A stretch of DNA of 40,427 nucleotides from an uncultured Ignavibacteriales bacterium (GTDB taxonomy: Bacteria > Bacteroidota > Ignavibacteria > Ignavibacteriales > Ignavibacteriaceae): positions 1 through 40,427 of the forward strand of contig CAIMOS010000207.1 in NCBI GenBank assembly GCA_903843135.1, written 5' to 3'. The stretch's first letter is position 1; each line of letters starts with the position of its first letter. A program made the position numbers and the translations under genes. This document shows positions 1 to 6,378 of this stretch, piece by piece. The notes beneath the pieces were generated by a model. It did not search any database. It worked only from the letters and a program-made list of their open reading frames with translations, and was not told the origin of the DNA.

Positions 1-21
1 AGACGTGTGCTCTTCCGATCT
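1..21. other. Illumina adapter sequence (library artefact)
   Basis: The first 21 bases equal the 3' end of the Illumina TruSeq read-2 adapter, which ends in CTCTTCCGATCT. The genomic sequence starts at base 22, where an open reading frame is already running. This is untrimmed adapter at a contig end, not biology. Confidence 0.95.
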
Positions 22-323
22 GGTACCGGAAACAATATAAAAAAATTCCCGGGAAACCGGATTTTGTGATCGTTAAAAGTAAAATAGCAATATTTTGCGA
101 TAGCAGTTTTTGGCACGGCTACAAAAACTTAAAAACTAAAAGACATAATTTTAAGTCGAATAAAGAATTTTGGATTGAGAAAATTATTAGAAATATTGAA
201 AGAGACAAAGAAGTCAACAAACAATTGAAAAAATTACAATGGAAAATACTGCGCTTTTGGGATTTTCAGATAATTGAAAATTCGGAAAAGTGTGTTCAAA
301 CAATACTTAAAGAAATAAAATGA
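22..323 (+). CDS. vsr: Vsr-like very-short-patch-repair endonuclease, 5' end missing
   Basis: In Vsr endonucleases the enzyme nicks DNA 5' of the T in T:G mismatches left by deamination of 5-methylcytosine. The frame is open right up to the adapter junction, so the gene starts outside the window; the GTG at 66 is internal. Family signatures are visible: IPGKPDFV near the left edge, then IFCDSSFWHGY (family form roughly IFVxGCFWHGH), FWIEKIIRNIERD, and LRFWDFQI near the end. The stop overlaps the start of the cytosine methyltransferase by 4 bp (ATGA), the usual vsr-dcm type linkage, so the two are very likely co-translated. The family Cys of GCFWHG is Ser here, which may reduce zinc binding. 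Family assignment is firm; activity is not shown. Confidence 0.85.
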
Positions 324-1390
324 AAATAATAGGAATAGATTTTTTTTGTGGTTGTGGCGGAGTATCTTATGGCTTTAAGAGAGCCGGTATTAATATGTTG
401 ATGGGTATAGATAATGATTTATCAGTAAAAATACCTTATGAATTGAATAATACCCCTGCAAAATTTATTAATGCCGACATTCTTGATACGGATTATAACG
501 CCAAAATTGTGAAAGAGGCCCTTAAAAGTGTTCATTACGACCATTCCATTTTTGCCGCTTGTGCCCCGTGTCAACCGTTTAGTTCACAAAACAAGAAATA
601 TTCTGAAGATGACAGAAAAAGCCTGTTGATGAATTTCTATGAGGTAATTGCGAGACTGGATAAAGCGTATTTGCCGACATTTATTTTCTTTGAAAATGTT
701 GGTCCAATGAAATTAAGGGGTAAAAAAATACTCGAAAAAATACTAGACAAACTGAGCAACTTAAATTATTCATATTTATCACCTAAAGTTTTAAATGCTG
801 CCGACTTTGGAGTTCCCCAAAGCCGGAAAAGATTGATAATACTAGCCGTTAATGATAAAAAGATTAAAATAAATTGGTTAAAATATTCTTGGGATTATTT
901 TTATTCAAATTATAGCGAACGACACAAAACGGTAAAAGAGGCGATCGGACATCTCCCGCCGATAAAAGCCGGAACGACGCATATATCCGATTCTTTACAT
1001 ACTTCAAGAAAACTTAGTGATTTAAATTTGAAAAGACTGCGTCAGATTACACAACCAGGGGGTAGCCGGGATATGTGGAGAAGAGAAGACCGGTTAAAAT
1101 GTCACGAAAACTATAAGGGTCATAAAGATGTTTATGGTAGAATGGCCTGGGATAAACCGGCTCCGACTTTAACTACAAAATGCCTTGGCATATCGAATGG
1201 TAGATTTGGGCATCCTGTTCAGGACAGAGCCATTAGTTTGCGTGAGGCAGCAATTCTACAAAGTATGGAAAAATTTAAATTCGGCAATAACCTCTCGAAT
1301 GAAAAAATCGCAAGAATGATTGGAAATGCCGTTCCGCCATTATTAGCCAAAAAATTCGCTCAGTTTATAATTGAACTTTTAGAAGAATAA
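320..1390 (+). CDS. dcm: DNA (cytosine-5-)-methyltransferase
   Basis: Transfers a methyl group from SAM to C5 of cytosine in a short target sequence. The 356-residue protein has the C5-MTase motifs in the right order: motif I IDFFCGCGGVSYG (res 5-17), motif IV APCQPFSS with the catalytic Cys (about res 80), motif VI FFENVGP (about res 123), motif VIII PQSRKRLIILA (about res 166), a target-recognition region around 200-290, motif IX near RAISLREAAILQS, and motif X IGNAVPP (about res 338). Length is normal for a stand-alone enzyme. The ATG overlaps the vsr stop by 4 bp. No cognate restriction enzyme is visible; one could lie upstream outside the window, or this may be a solitary methylase with its repair partner. 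Base composition is visibly more AT-rich than the chromosomal genes further right, suggesting acquisition. Confidence 0.95.
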   Translation: MKIIGIDFFCGCGGVSYGFKRAGINMLMGIDNDLSVKIPYELNNTPAKFINADILDTDYNAKIVKEALKSVHYDHSIFAACAPCQPFSSQNKKYSEDDRKSLLMNFYEVIARLDKAYLPTFIFFENVGPMKLRGKKILEKILDKLSNLNYSYLSPKVLNAADFGVPQSRKRLIILAVNDKKIKINWLKYSWDYFYSNYSERHKTVKEAIGHLPPIKAGTTHISDSLHTSRKLSDLNLKRLRQITQPGGSRDMWRREDRLKCHENYKGHKDVYGRMAWDKPAPTLTTKCLGISNGRFGHPVQDRAISLREAAILQSMEKFKFGNNLSNEKIARMIGNAVPPLLAKKFAQFIIELLEE

Positions 1391-1413
1391 GAATTATTTA
1401 TACTCTTCTTTTT

Positions 1414-1674
1414 ATGCAAATCTATATCGAAATAAATAAAAATCTCTGTTTCATCAACAGTACCCAAAGATGGGTCTGTAATAAGGACAAGGAACTTGAG
1501 AGGGAGTTGAATGAACTTATTCCCAATCTAATCGTCTACAGTTATCTCCCGAAGCCGGAGTATCATATTGCGATGAAAACAGCGGAATTATATGGCGCGG
1601 AAGTTGTCAGTGTGCTGCCGGAGAAGGGGGATGACGATACAAATAAGGAGAGTGAAGAAGGATTGGTCTATTAG
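1414..1674 (+). CDS. Small hypothetical protein (86 aa)
   Basis: I do not recognise the family. The 86-residue product has a mixed hydrophobic/charged pattern consistent with a small folded alpha/beta protein (IYIEINKNL, LNELIPNLIVYSYLPKP, AELYGAEVVSVLP) and a charged tail rich in D, E and K. It starts 23 bp after the methyltransferase stop on the same strand and could share its transcript. No good Shine-Dalgarno sequence is visible before the ATG, but that is common in this group. It may be an accessory part of the methyltransferase cassette or simply cargo. Confidence 0.5.
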   Translation: MQIYIEINKNLCFINSTQRWVCNKDKELERELNELIPNLIVYSYLPKPEYHIAMKTAELYGAEVVSVLPEKGDDDTNKESEEGLVY

Positions 1675-1836
1675 AGGTATCAGCAGGTAATATCAGTTGA
1701 AATTGTATATTGTGTTGATACCCAAACATTCAATAAGATAGCCGCAAAGTAAAAGATTATCGGGGAGATTATTCCGCGTTACCGGCAGGAACAAATATAA
1801 AATTTCCTTAAATTTAACAAATGAAATTATAGGCTT

Positions 1837-2130
1837 ATGCTTACACGAGACGACATACTGGAAATACTTAAGAACGAAAAACCGCGTTTATCCGAAGAAT
1901 TCGGAGTGGAAAAAATCGGTTTATTCGGCTCGTACTCAAGGCGCGAAGAAGGCCCTGAAAGCGACATAGATATTTTTGTCGAGCTCCCCTATGTCTCTTT
2001 CAGTAAACTCGCGGGTATTCTTATATTTTTAGAAAACCGGTTTCACCATAAAGTTGATCTTGTCAGAAAACATAAATTTATGAAGAAGTCTTTCCTTGAG
2101 CGGATAGAAAGAGAAAGCATAGTTGTCTGA
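1837..2130 (+). CDS. mntA: MntA-type nucleotidyltransferase antitoxin
   Basis: Minimal nucleotidyltransferase of the polymerase-beta fold. In the MntA/HepT type VII toxin-antitoxin family, MntA neutralises the HEPN RNase HepT by AMPylating a tyrosine near its active site. The diagnostic GSx10DxD motif is complete: GSYSRREEGPESDID at about res 31-45. The third acidic residue is probably in VDLVR (about res 79). Length (97 aa) is typical. Its 3' end overlaps the start of the downstream HEPN reading frame, the usual two-gene arrangement. The antitoxin looks intact while its partner is frameshifted. Confidence 0.85.
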   Translation: MLTRDDILEILKNEKPRLSEEFGVEKIGLFGSYSRREEGPESDIDIFVELPYVSFSKLAGILIFLENRFHHKVDLVRKHKFMKKSFLERIERESIVV

Positions 2131-2490
2131 AATAGTTATTGAAAAACTTTATAATATTCTTGATTCGATCAACAGAATTAAGGAAAGATTACCCCAAATA
2201 CAAAGTGTGAATTATTTTGTAAGTTCACCCCTGGGGATAACACTTCTGATTCAATAACGATTCGTCTGCAGGTGATAGGGGAGCAAGCCAAGGCAATAGG
2301 TAAGATAAACCCCCAATTGTATAAAGATTATCCGGGCACAGAATGGCATAAAATCATCAGGCTTCGTGATCTGATTTCGCATCACTACGATGATATTGAT
2401 CACGAAATTGTATATCAGATAGTTATAGAAGAAATCCCAAATCTCGAAGTAGCAGTTAAAACGATAATATCGGATTTAACATCTAAATAA
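2123..2490 (+). pseudogene. hepT: HepT-type HEPN toxin, disrupted by a frameshift
   Basis: The reading frame probably opens at a TTG (2123) inside the mntA end and encodes an N-terminal HEPN segment (EIVIEKLYNILDSINRIKERL, then VNYFVSSP) until a stop near 2258. The family sequence resumes in another frame from about 2235 (GDNTSDSITIRLQVIGEQAK) to the stop at 2490. The second part contains the catalytic RX4HXY motif of HepT as RDLISHHY. The break lies in or next to the run CCCCTGGGG at about 2228-2236; one inserted base would restore a normal HepT of about 120 residues. Either the toxin gene is dead in this genome or the assembly lost a base. Confidence 0.75.
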
Positions 2491-2644
2491 ATTCTTCGCT
2501 TATTCCTGCGTTGGAATTTTGTTTTTCACATCTCCCCGGTGTGTAATATGCTTTGTGCAGTTTGATATGTTCTGATGCCGGACTAATTTTCAGGCGCGTA
2601 GAAATAATAAGGAAATCAGGAAAACATCTTAAGAACAGGTTTTT

Positions 2645-3657
2645 ATGGAGTTAATAACCAAAAAAGAATATACAACCCTTGTTGACCAAATCAGTGACAC
2701 ATACCAACAGGGCCGGCACAGCGCTTCGGTTGCCGTTAATACCCTTTTAGTGGAAACCTATTGGAAGATAGGGCGGCATATTGTGGAGTTTGAGCAGGGT
2801 GGTAAAAACAAGGCAGAATATGGTAAAGCCCTTATAGCTAATTTAGCCAGGGACTTATCCGTTAAATTTGGCAAAGGATTTAGCCGGAGTAACCTGATCT
2901 ATATGCGGCTTTTTTATCTTGAATTCCCAATAAGTGAGAAGCCTTCTCACCAATTGAGTTGGTCCCATTATGTGGAATTACTCAAAATAACCGACAAACT
3001 TGAAAGAAGTTTTTATTTACAGCAAACCCTTCTGGAAAAATGGTCGATACCGGAGCTAAAACGACAAAAAAATCCTCACTTTTCCTGCGGTTGGCGGCCT
3101 CCAGAGATAAGGAGGGAATCTTAAAGCTGGCAAAAGTGGGGCAAATTGTGGCGCAGGCCGCAGACTTGATGCGTGAACCGTATGTACTGGATTTTCTCAA
3201 AATACCTGAACCTTATCATCTAAGCGAAACAGAGCTTGAAAAACGCCTGATTGACAATTTGCAAAACTTTTTAATGGAACTTGGAAAGGGTTTCGCGTTT
3301 GTGGGGCGGCAGTACCGCGTTACGCTCGGCAACCGGCATCACTATGTTGATCTGGTCTTTTATCACCGGATCCTCAAATGTTTTGTGCTTATTGATCTGA
3401 AAAAAGAAGAGGCCGGCTACGAAGACGTCGGGCAGATGAATATGTACCTGGGCTATTTTGAAAATGAAGAAAACTCTGAAGGCGACAATCCGCCGGTCGG
3501 CATTGTGCTGGCAAAAGAAAAAGACGAACTGCTGGTTAAATACGCAATGCACAATGTCTCGTCTCAGCTTTTTGTCAGTAAATACCAACTCTATCTCCCC
3601 GACCGGGAAGAGCTAAAAGCTTTGATTATGAATCAACTCAGCCGGGAAGAAGAATGA
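2645..3657 (+). pseudogene. DUF1016 (YhcG-like) PDDEXK nuclease, disrupted by a frameshift
   Basis: Two overlapping frames together make one DUF1016 protein of about 337 residues, close to the intact 339-residue paralogue at 38909-39928. The first frame (2645-3124) carries the N-terminal helical domain with the family string HQLSWSHYVELL and EKWSIPELKRQ. The second frame gives SSLFLRLAAS, then EPYVLDFLKIPE, LGKGFAFVGRQYRV, the nuclease core YVDLVFYHR / VLIDLKKEE and GQMNMYLGYFE. The junction is the A7 run plus AATCC at about 3066-3077; one added base restores the family reading RQKNSSLFLRL. The catalytic ELK of the family is DLK here. DUF1016 genes often travel with restriction-modification and other defence genes. 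It is either a pseudogene or an assembly indel. Confidence 0.8.
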
Positions 3658-3794
3658 GAGATGTTGTTAATAATATCGATGCCGGTCCGGGCGCGGCAGA
3701 ATTTATATGCAATTACCTTGCCGGAAATGCAGCAATAGCTTTTGGTTACACTTTGATAACCGATGATATAATGCGGTGGGCGCCTTTTGGTTAA
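3654..3794 (+). pseudogene. Small reading frame ending in repeat copy A
   Basis: The ATG overlaps the DUF1016 stop (ATGA). The 46-codon frame ends in AIAFGYTLITDDIMRWAPFG and then a TAA. Ignoring that stop, the frame continues as IIYAAYRLTGIKL and stops at 3834-3836, exactly parallel to the second copy at 4536-4697, which has Phe where this one has the stop. It therefore looks like a truncated paralogue of that small hydrophobic-tailed protein. The function is unknown. Confidence 0.4.
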
Positions 3795-3836
3795 ATTATT
3801 TATGCCGCGTACAGGCTGACAGGTATAAAACTGTAA
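3721..3836 (+). repeat. 116-bp imperfect direct repeat, copy A
   Basis: Aligns without gaps to 4582-4697; by eye about 13 of 116 positions differ (roughly 89% identity). Differences fall mostly at third codon positions or give conservative changes in one frame (gca/gcc, ata/atc, ttg/ctg, acc/act), as expected of diverged coding sequence. The two copies bracket the two-gene cassette 3943-4543. Confidence 0.85.
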
Positions 3837-3842
3837 CATCCC

Positions 3843-3866
3843 GGGAGAAATATAAATTTTTCTCCC
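3843..3866. terminator. Hairpin after repeat copy A, possible terminator
   Basis: GGGAGAAA at 3843-3850 pairs with TTTCTCCC at 3859-3866 across an 8-nt AT loop. There is no long T tract after the stem, so a Rho-independent terminator is only one possibility. It lies between the disrupted DUF1016 region and the next gene pair. Confidence 0.35.
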
Positions 3867-3942
3867 AATTGGTAACCCGGGATCTCAATCTAAATTCTAA
3901 AGAATATAGTTATATTTAGATATATCATTTATTGACGAGAGT

Positions 3943-4152
3943 ATGGAGAAAACCGCCAAGATAGTATCGCACTCAACTGCCGAGCAGGAAGAAATCAACT
4001 ACTGGAAACAAATTCCGGCAGAAGAAAAATTATCTGTGATCCAGGATTTACGCGAACAATATATTAATCTCTTTAATAAGCAGAAAGAATATGCCGAGAG
4101 CCGAGAAAGACTACGTAGATTTTATCGGGTTATTAAACAAACACAAAGTTGA
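3943..4152 (+). CDS. Small protein paired with a nucleotidyltransferase (putative antitoxin-like partner)
   Basis: A 69-residue protein with an acidic N-terminal half (STAEQEEINYWKQIPAEEKL), a helical middle (IQDLREQYINLF) and a basic end RERLRRFYRVIKQ. I recognise the layout, a PAEEKLSVIQDLRE-like helix followed by an RLxRFYRVIK tail, as that of small proteins commonly encoded just before stand-alone nucleotidyltransferases; the exact family name is uncertain. The final 62 bp overlap the next gene in another frame, yet the basic tail in this frame looks family-like, so the overlap seems genuine. Function is not known; a toxin-antitoxin role is inference from context. Confidence 0.65.
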   Translation: MEKTAKIVSHSTAEQEEINYWKQIPAEEKLSVIQDLREQYINLFNKQKEYAESRERLRRFYRVIKQTQS

Positions 4153-4543
4153 ATATTTAATTGTCGGAGCTTTTGCCCTGGCGGTGTACTCAAGACCCAG
4201 AAATACCGGCGACATAGACATTTTTATTAACCCTGCCCCGGAAAATGCCTCTTCAATTTTTAATGCAATTGAGGAGTTTGGCTTCAGTGATATTGGTATT
4301 ACTGTTCAGGATTTCCTTACCGAGGGAAGTATAATCCAGTTGGGGATTAGTCCTGTAAGAATTGATATTTTGACATCTATCGATGGTGTAACTTTTGGGG
4401 AGTGTTATGAAAGAAAAGAGCGGCTTAGGTTTGGCCAAACTTCTGCTGATTTCATTTCCAGGATTGATTTGATCAAAAATAAAATGAGCTCCAACCGGGC
4501 TAAGGATAAAGCCGATCTTGATGAGTTGAGTAAATTTGAATGA
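4091..4543 (+). CDS. Stand-alone nucleotidyltransferase (DUF6036/AbiEii-like fold)
   Basis: A 150-residue polymerase-beta-type nucleotidyltransferase. The N-terminal helix DFIGLLNKHKVEYLIVGAFALAVY leads into RNTGDIDIFI (about res 36-45), the GxxDIDI form of the metal-binding acidic pair; a third acid is probable in RIDILTSIDG (about res 93-102). The C-terminal part FISRIDLIKNKMSSNRAKDKADLDEL matches the family tail that follows the catalytic core. Its first 62 bp overlap the upstream small gene in another frame, implying translational coupling. Members of this fold act as AbiEii-type toxins or as nucleotidylating partners; which applies here cannot be told from sequence. It sits between the two 116-bp repeats. 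Confidence 0.75.
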   Translation: MPRAEKDYVDFIGLLNKHKVEYLIVGAFALAVYSRPRNTGDIDIFINPAPENASSIFNAIEEFGFSDIGITVQDFLTEGSIIQLGISPVRIDILTSIDGVTFGECYERKERLRFGQTSADFISRIDLIKNKMSSNRAKDKADLDELSKFE

Positions 4544-4697
4544 TCAGGTCTTATTAAGAAGATTCTATTCTAAAAAGCTCTCCGGAAATGCAGCCATCGC
4601 TTTTGGTTACACTCTGATAACTAATGATATAATGCGGTGGGCGCCTTTTGGTTTTATTATTTATATGGCGTACAGGCAGACAGGTTTGAAACTGTAA
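4536..4697 (+). CDS. Small hydrophobic-tailed protein encoded by repeat copy B
   Basis: A 53-codon frame from a TTG inside the end of the nucleotidyltransferase gene to a TAA at 4695. The C-terminal half has one likely membrane-associated stretch (DIMRWAPFGFIIYMAY) followed by RQTGLKL. The same tail occurs, with a stop, in copy A. Both copies start by overlapping the end of the gene before them. The mostly synonymous differences argue that this frame has been under protein-level selection. No family recognised; it could also be the surviving 3' end of a longer gene. Confidence 0.4.
   Translation: MNDQVLLRRFYSKKLSGNAAIAFGYTLITNDIMRWAPFGFIIYMAYRQTGLKL
4582..4697 (+). repeat. 116-bp imperfect direct repeat, copy B
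   Basis: Ungapped partner of 3721-3836. The shared block runs from CCGGAAATGCAG to AAACTGTAA and includes a 37-bp stretch with no mismatch around ATGATATAATGCGG. Copy spacing is 861 bp. Confidence 0.85.
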
Positions 4698-4837
4698 GAA
4701 TTTAAGATTTGGTGATGTGTTTTTAATTCAACCGGTCCAATTTCGGTTACATTTATTTTGATTCAACGACCACCTCGATAATTCCAATCCGATTGCCTTG
4801 TTTTTGCTACTCTGCGGACAGATAAGTCCGAAGGGAA

Positions 4838-5152
4838 TTACTTGTTGCCTTGTAAACTAATTCCGTTTTTCAGTATCTCCGAAACTACCGGATTAGAATT
4901 GTTAAAGTCTTCCTCAAGAAAAGGATGCGGCTCGATCCTCAGATCAATTGATCTCCGCAGTTTCATCATTTCTATCTGTGTGTCTATAATGTCGTTGGAA
5001 TCATCAATTACCACGGCTACATCAATATCGCTGTCGGAATTTTGATTTCCGCGCGCGAAAGAACCAAAAAGCATAGCGTTCTTGATGTGGTACCGGGAAC
5101 TTATAAAATCAATATATTTTTGTGCTAATAATAAAGCTTCGTTTTTATCCAT
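4838..5152 (-). CDS. MNT-domain nucleotidyltransferase, partner of a HEPN protein
   Basis: A 104-residue minimal nucleotidyltransferase. The GSx10DxD motif is intact: GSFARGNQNSDSDID (about res 31-45), and RIEPHPFLEEDF (about res 72-83) carries the likely third acidic strand. It overlaps the end of the upstream HEPN gene by 28 bp, the same order (HEPN first, MNT second) as the intact pair at 26288-26988, which shares the IEPRIETHPY-like segment. Predicted role: antitoxin or modifying partner of the HEPN protein. The gene looks functional although its partner appears damaged. Confidence 0.8.
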   Translation of the reverse strand: MDKNEALLLAQKYIDFISSRYHIKNAMLFGSFARGNQNSDSDIDVAVVIDDSNDIIDTQIEMMKLRRSIDLRIEPHPFLEEDFNNSNPVVSEILKNGISLQGNK

Positions 5153-5526
5153 ACCTGAAGTTGTTTTATTTTGTTAAACCACTCTTCCGAGTATTCTCTG
5201 GTACATTTATTATAGAATGTTCTCTTATGGCTCTCATACCCGGCGCTAATATTAAAAGTAGTTATGGTGTCGAGCCAATCTAATTGTTCATCGCTAAAAT
5301 TTATACCGCTTAGCTCGGCTAACCTGGTCAAATCGTGTGTAAAAGGCGGATGCGATTTTGTAATTTTTGTGATCCGGGCTTTAAGCAGCTTTTCAAGCAC
5401 AAGATGTCCAAGAAACAGACTCCAGCTAAAATCACCGGAATGGTACAGGTTTTCCATAGCGGTCGAATCGGTTTGAGATGATTCTAACCAGAAATCAATA
5501 TATTTTTAATAATCGAATTCTTCCAT
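5125..5526 (-). pseudogene. HEPN-domain protein with an in-frame stop at codon 7
   Basis: The 110-residue frame from ATG 5457 to 5125 is HEPN-like (LFLGHLVLEKLLKA, PFTHDLTRLAE, FNISAGYESHKRTFYNKC) but starts inside the domain. Reading further up, ATG 5526 gives MEEFDY, then TAA (5508-5506), then KYIDFWLESSQTDSTAMENL, which aligns with residues 4-25 of the intact HEPN at 26288 (EEHINYWLSTSEDDWLSA). One base change in codon 7 therefore removed the natural start. The segment SRYPD of the intact copy is AGYES here, so a conserved Arg is also lost. Either a pseudogene or a gene restarted at ATG 5457. Confidence 0.65.
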
Positions 5527-5642
5527 TTCGGCAGAACAACAATATTATTACTTGCTATTATTCTAATCACTAAACATAAAGATAATTGACAAATATTCAT
5601 AGTAACAAAGGAAAGCTGAACATATTTAGTTAAAATATCGTA

Positions 5643-5669
5643 TTGAATAAAAAATCACTTGTATCTTTT
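5643..5669 (+). promoter_or_regulatory. Candidate promoter of the ars operon
   Basis: TTG at 5643-5645 and TATCTTTT at 5662-5669 resemble the Bacteroidota-type -33 TTG and -7 TAnnTTTG elements with 16 bases between them. The position, about 40 bp before arsR and just ahead of a palindrome, fits an ArsR-repressed promoter. The last base of the -7 box is T rather than G. Confidence 0.35.
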
Positions 5670-5684
5670 CCTGCCCCGCCTTAC

Positions 5685-5704
5685 ATTTCGTTAATCAACG
5701 AAAT
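5685..5704. promoter_or_regulatory. Palindromic operator candidate for ArsR
   Basis: ATTTCGTT-AATC-AACGAAAT, an 8-bp perfect inverted repeat around a 4-base centre, ends 6 bp before the arsR ATG. ArsR/SmtB repressors bind such dyads over their own promoter and release on As(III). It would sit at or after the transcription start, blocking initiation or early elongation. Confidence 0.6.
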
Positions 5705-5710
5705 GATTTT

Positions 5711-6055
5711 ATGACCGACAAGACACAGATATTCAAGGCCCTTTCCGACAAGAACCGCTTAAGGATACTGAAAGCCCTTCAGACGCGGCACCTCTGCGTA
5801 TGCGAAATACGCGAACTTCTTGATCTCGCTAACTCCACAGTTTCCCAACACCTGAAAATACTTAAAGATTCCGGGTTTATTTTGGAAGAAAAAGACGGAA
5901 AATGGGTCAATTATATGATAAACCCAAATGCGTCCGACAGAAGGATCAGCGCGGTGCTTTCTTCGCTCGATTTCTGGATAGACGACGAAGAGCTGATTAT
6001 CAGTGACAAGAATAAAGTCAGAAAGCTTAACAGAAACACAATCTGCTGTGCCTGA
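5711..6055 (+). CDS. arsR: ArsR/SmtB-family arsenite-responsive repressor
   Basis: A 114-residue winged-helix repressor. FKALSDKNRLRILKAL (res 9-24) is the family entry helix; LCVCEIRELL (about res 28-37) is the ELCVCDL-type As(III)-binding loop with two cysteines; STVSQHLKILKDSGFI (about res 43-58) is the recognition helix; EEKDGKWVNYMI forms the wing. The C-terminal CC (TICCA) could supply a third thiol. First gene of the arsenic operon with a dyad directly upstream, so autoregulation is the likely mode. Specificity for arsenic rests on the CxC motif and the neighbours. Confidence 0.92.
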   Translation: MTDKTQIFKALSDKNRLRILKALQTRHLCVCEIRELLDLANSTVSQHLKILKDSGFILEEKDGKWVNYMINPNASDRRISAVLSSLDFWIDDEELIISDKNKVRKLNRNTICCA

Positions 6056-6061
6056 TATAAG

Positions 6062-6079
6062 TGTAACATTTCGGTTACA
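6062..6079. promoter_or_regulatory. Inverted repeat between arsR and the first Trx-like gene
   Basis: TGTAAC-ATTTCG-GTTACA is a 6-bp perfect dyad with a 6-base loop in the 57-bp gap after arsR. It contains ATTTCG, also found in the operator half-site, so it could be a second regulatory site or a small mRNA hairpin. A related half (ATTTCGGTTACA) also occurs near 4740. Confidence 0.35.
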
Positions 6080-6112
6080 GACGAATTATCAAATAGTTAA
6101 AAGGTATTAAAG

Positions 6113-6373
6113 ATGCTTGATATAAAAGTTCTCGGCCCCGGCTGCGCGAACTGCAGCAATCTCGAAAAACTCTGCAAAGAAGTAATAAGTGAAAACGGCA
6201 TTGAAGCAACGGTAGAAAAAGTTACGGACTATCATAAAATTATGAGTTACGGAATAATGAGCACGCCCGGGCTGGTGGTAAACGGTAAAGTCGTGCACAC
6301 AGGCAAACTTCCGACGAAATCAACTTTAACGCACTGGCTGATTAACGCTCTGGCACAGGCAGAAACAAATTAA
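6113..6373 (+). CDS. Small thioredoxin-fold protein with CxxC
   Basis: An 86-residue thioredoxin_3-type protein (also called redox-active disulfide protein 2). [16 protein letters not shown] holds the CxxC (about res 11-14), followed by the thioredoxin cis-Pro region [19 protein letters not shown] (about res 47-65). It has no signal peptide, so it is cytosolic. A paralogue (GTGCKRCNNLE) lies at 9599 in the same operon. Likely job: thiol-disulfide exchange or As(III) handling for the pump, or reductant for the operon's ArsC. It lies 6 bp before acr3. The family is well known beside arsenic permeases; the exact partner is inference. Confidence 0.85.
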   Translation: MLDIKVLGPGCANCSNLEKLCKEVISENGIEATVEKVTDYHKIMSYGIMSTPGLVVNGKVVHTGKLPTKSTLTHWLINALAQAETN

Positions 6374-6378
6374 TTGAG

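Noticed and set aside
1675-1836. Extra small gene between the hypothetical protein and mntA
   Set aside because: Frames are broken by stops and no family signature could be read.
3943-4543. Complete AbiE abortive-infection system
   Set aside because: The upstream protein is only 69 residues and is not an AbiEi-like winged-helix antitoxin.
3721-4697. CRISPR-like reading of the two 116-bp repeats
   Set aside because: Only two copies, too long and too diverged, spacing of 861 bp containing genes.
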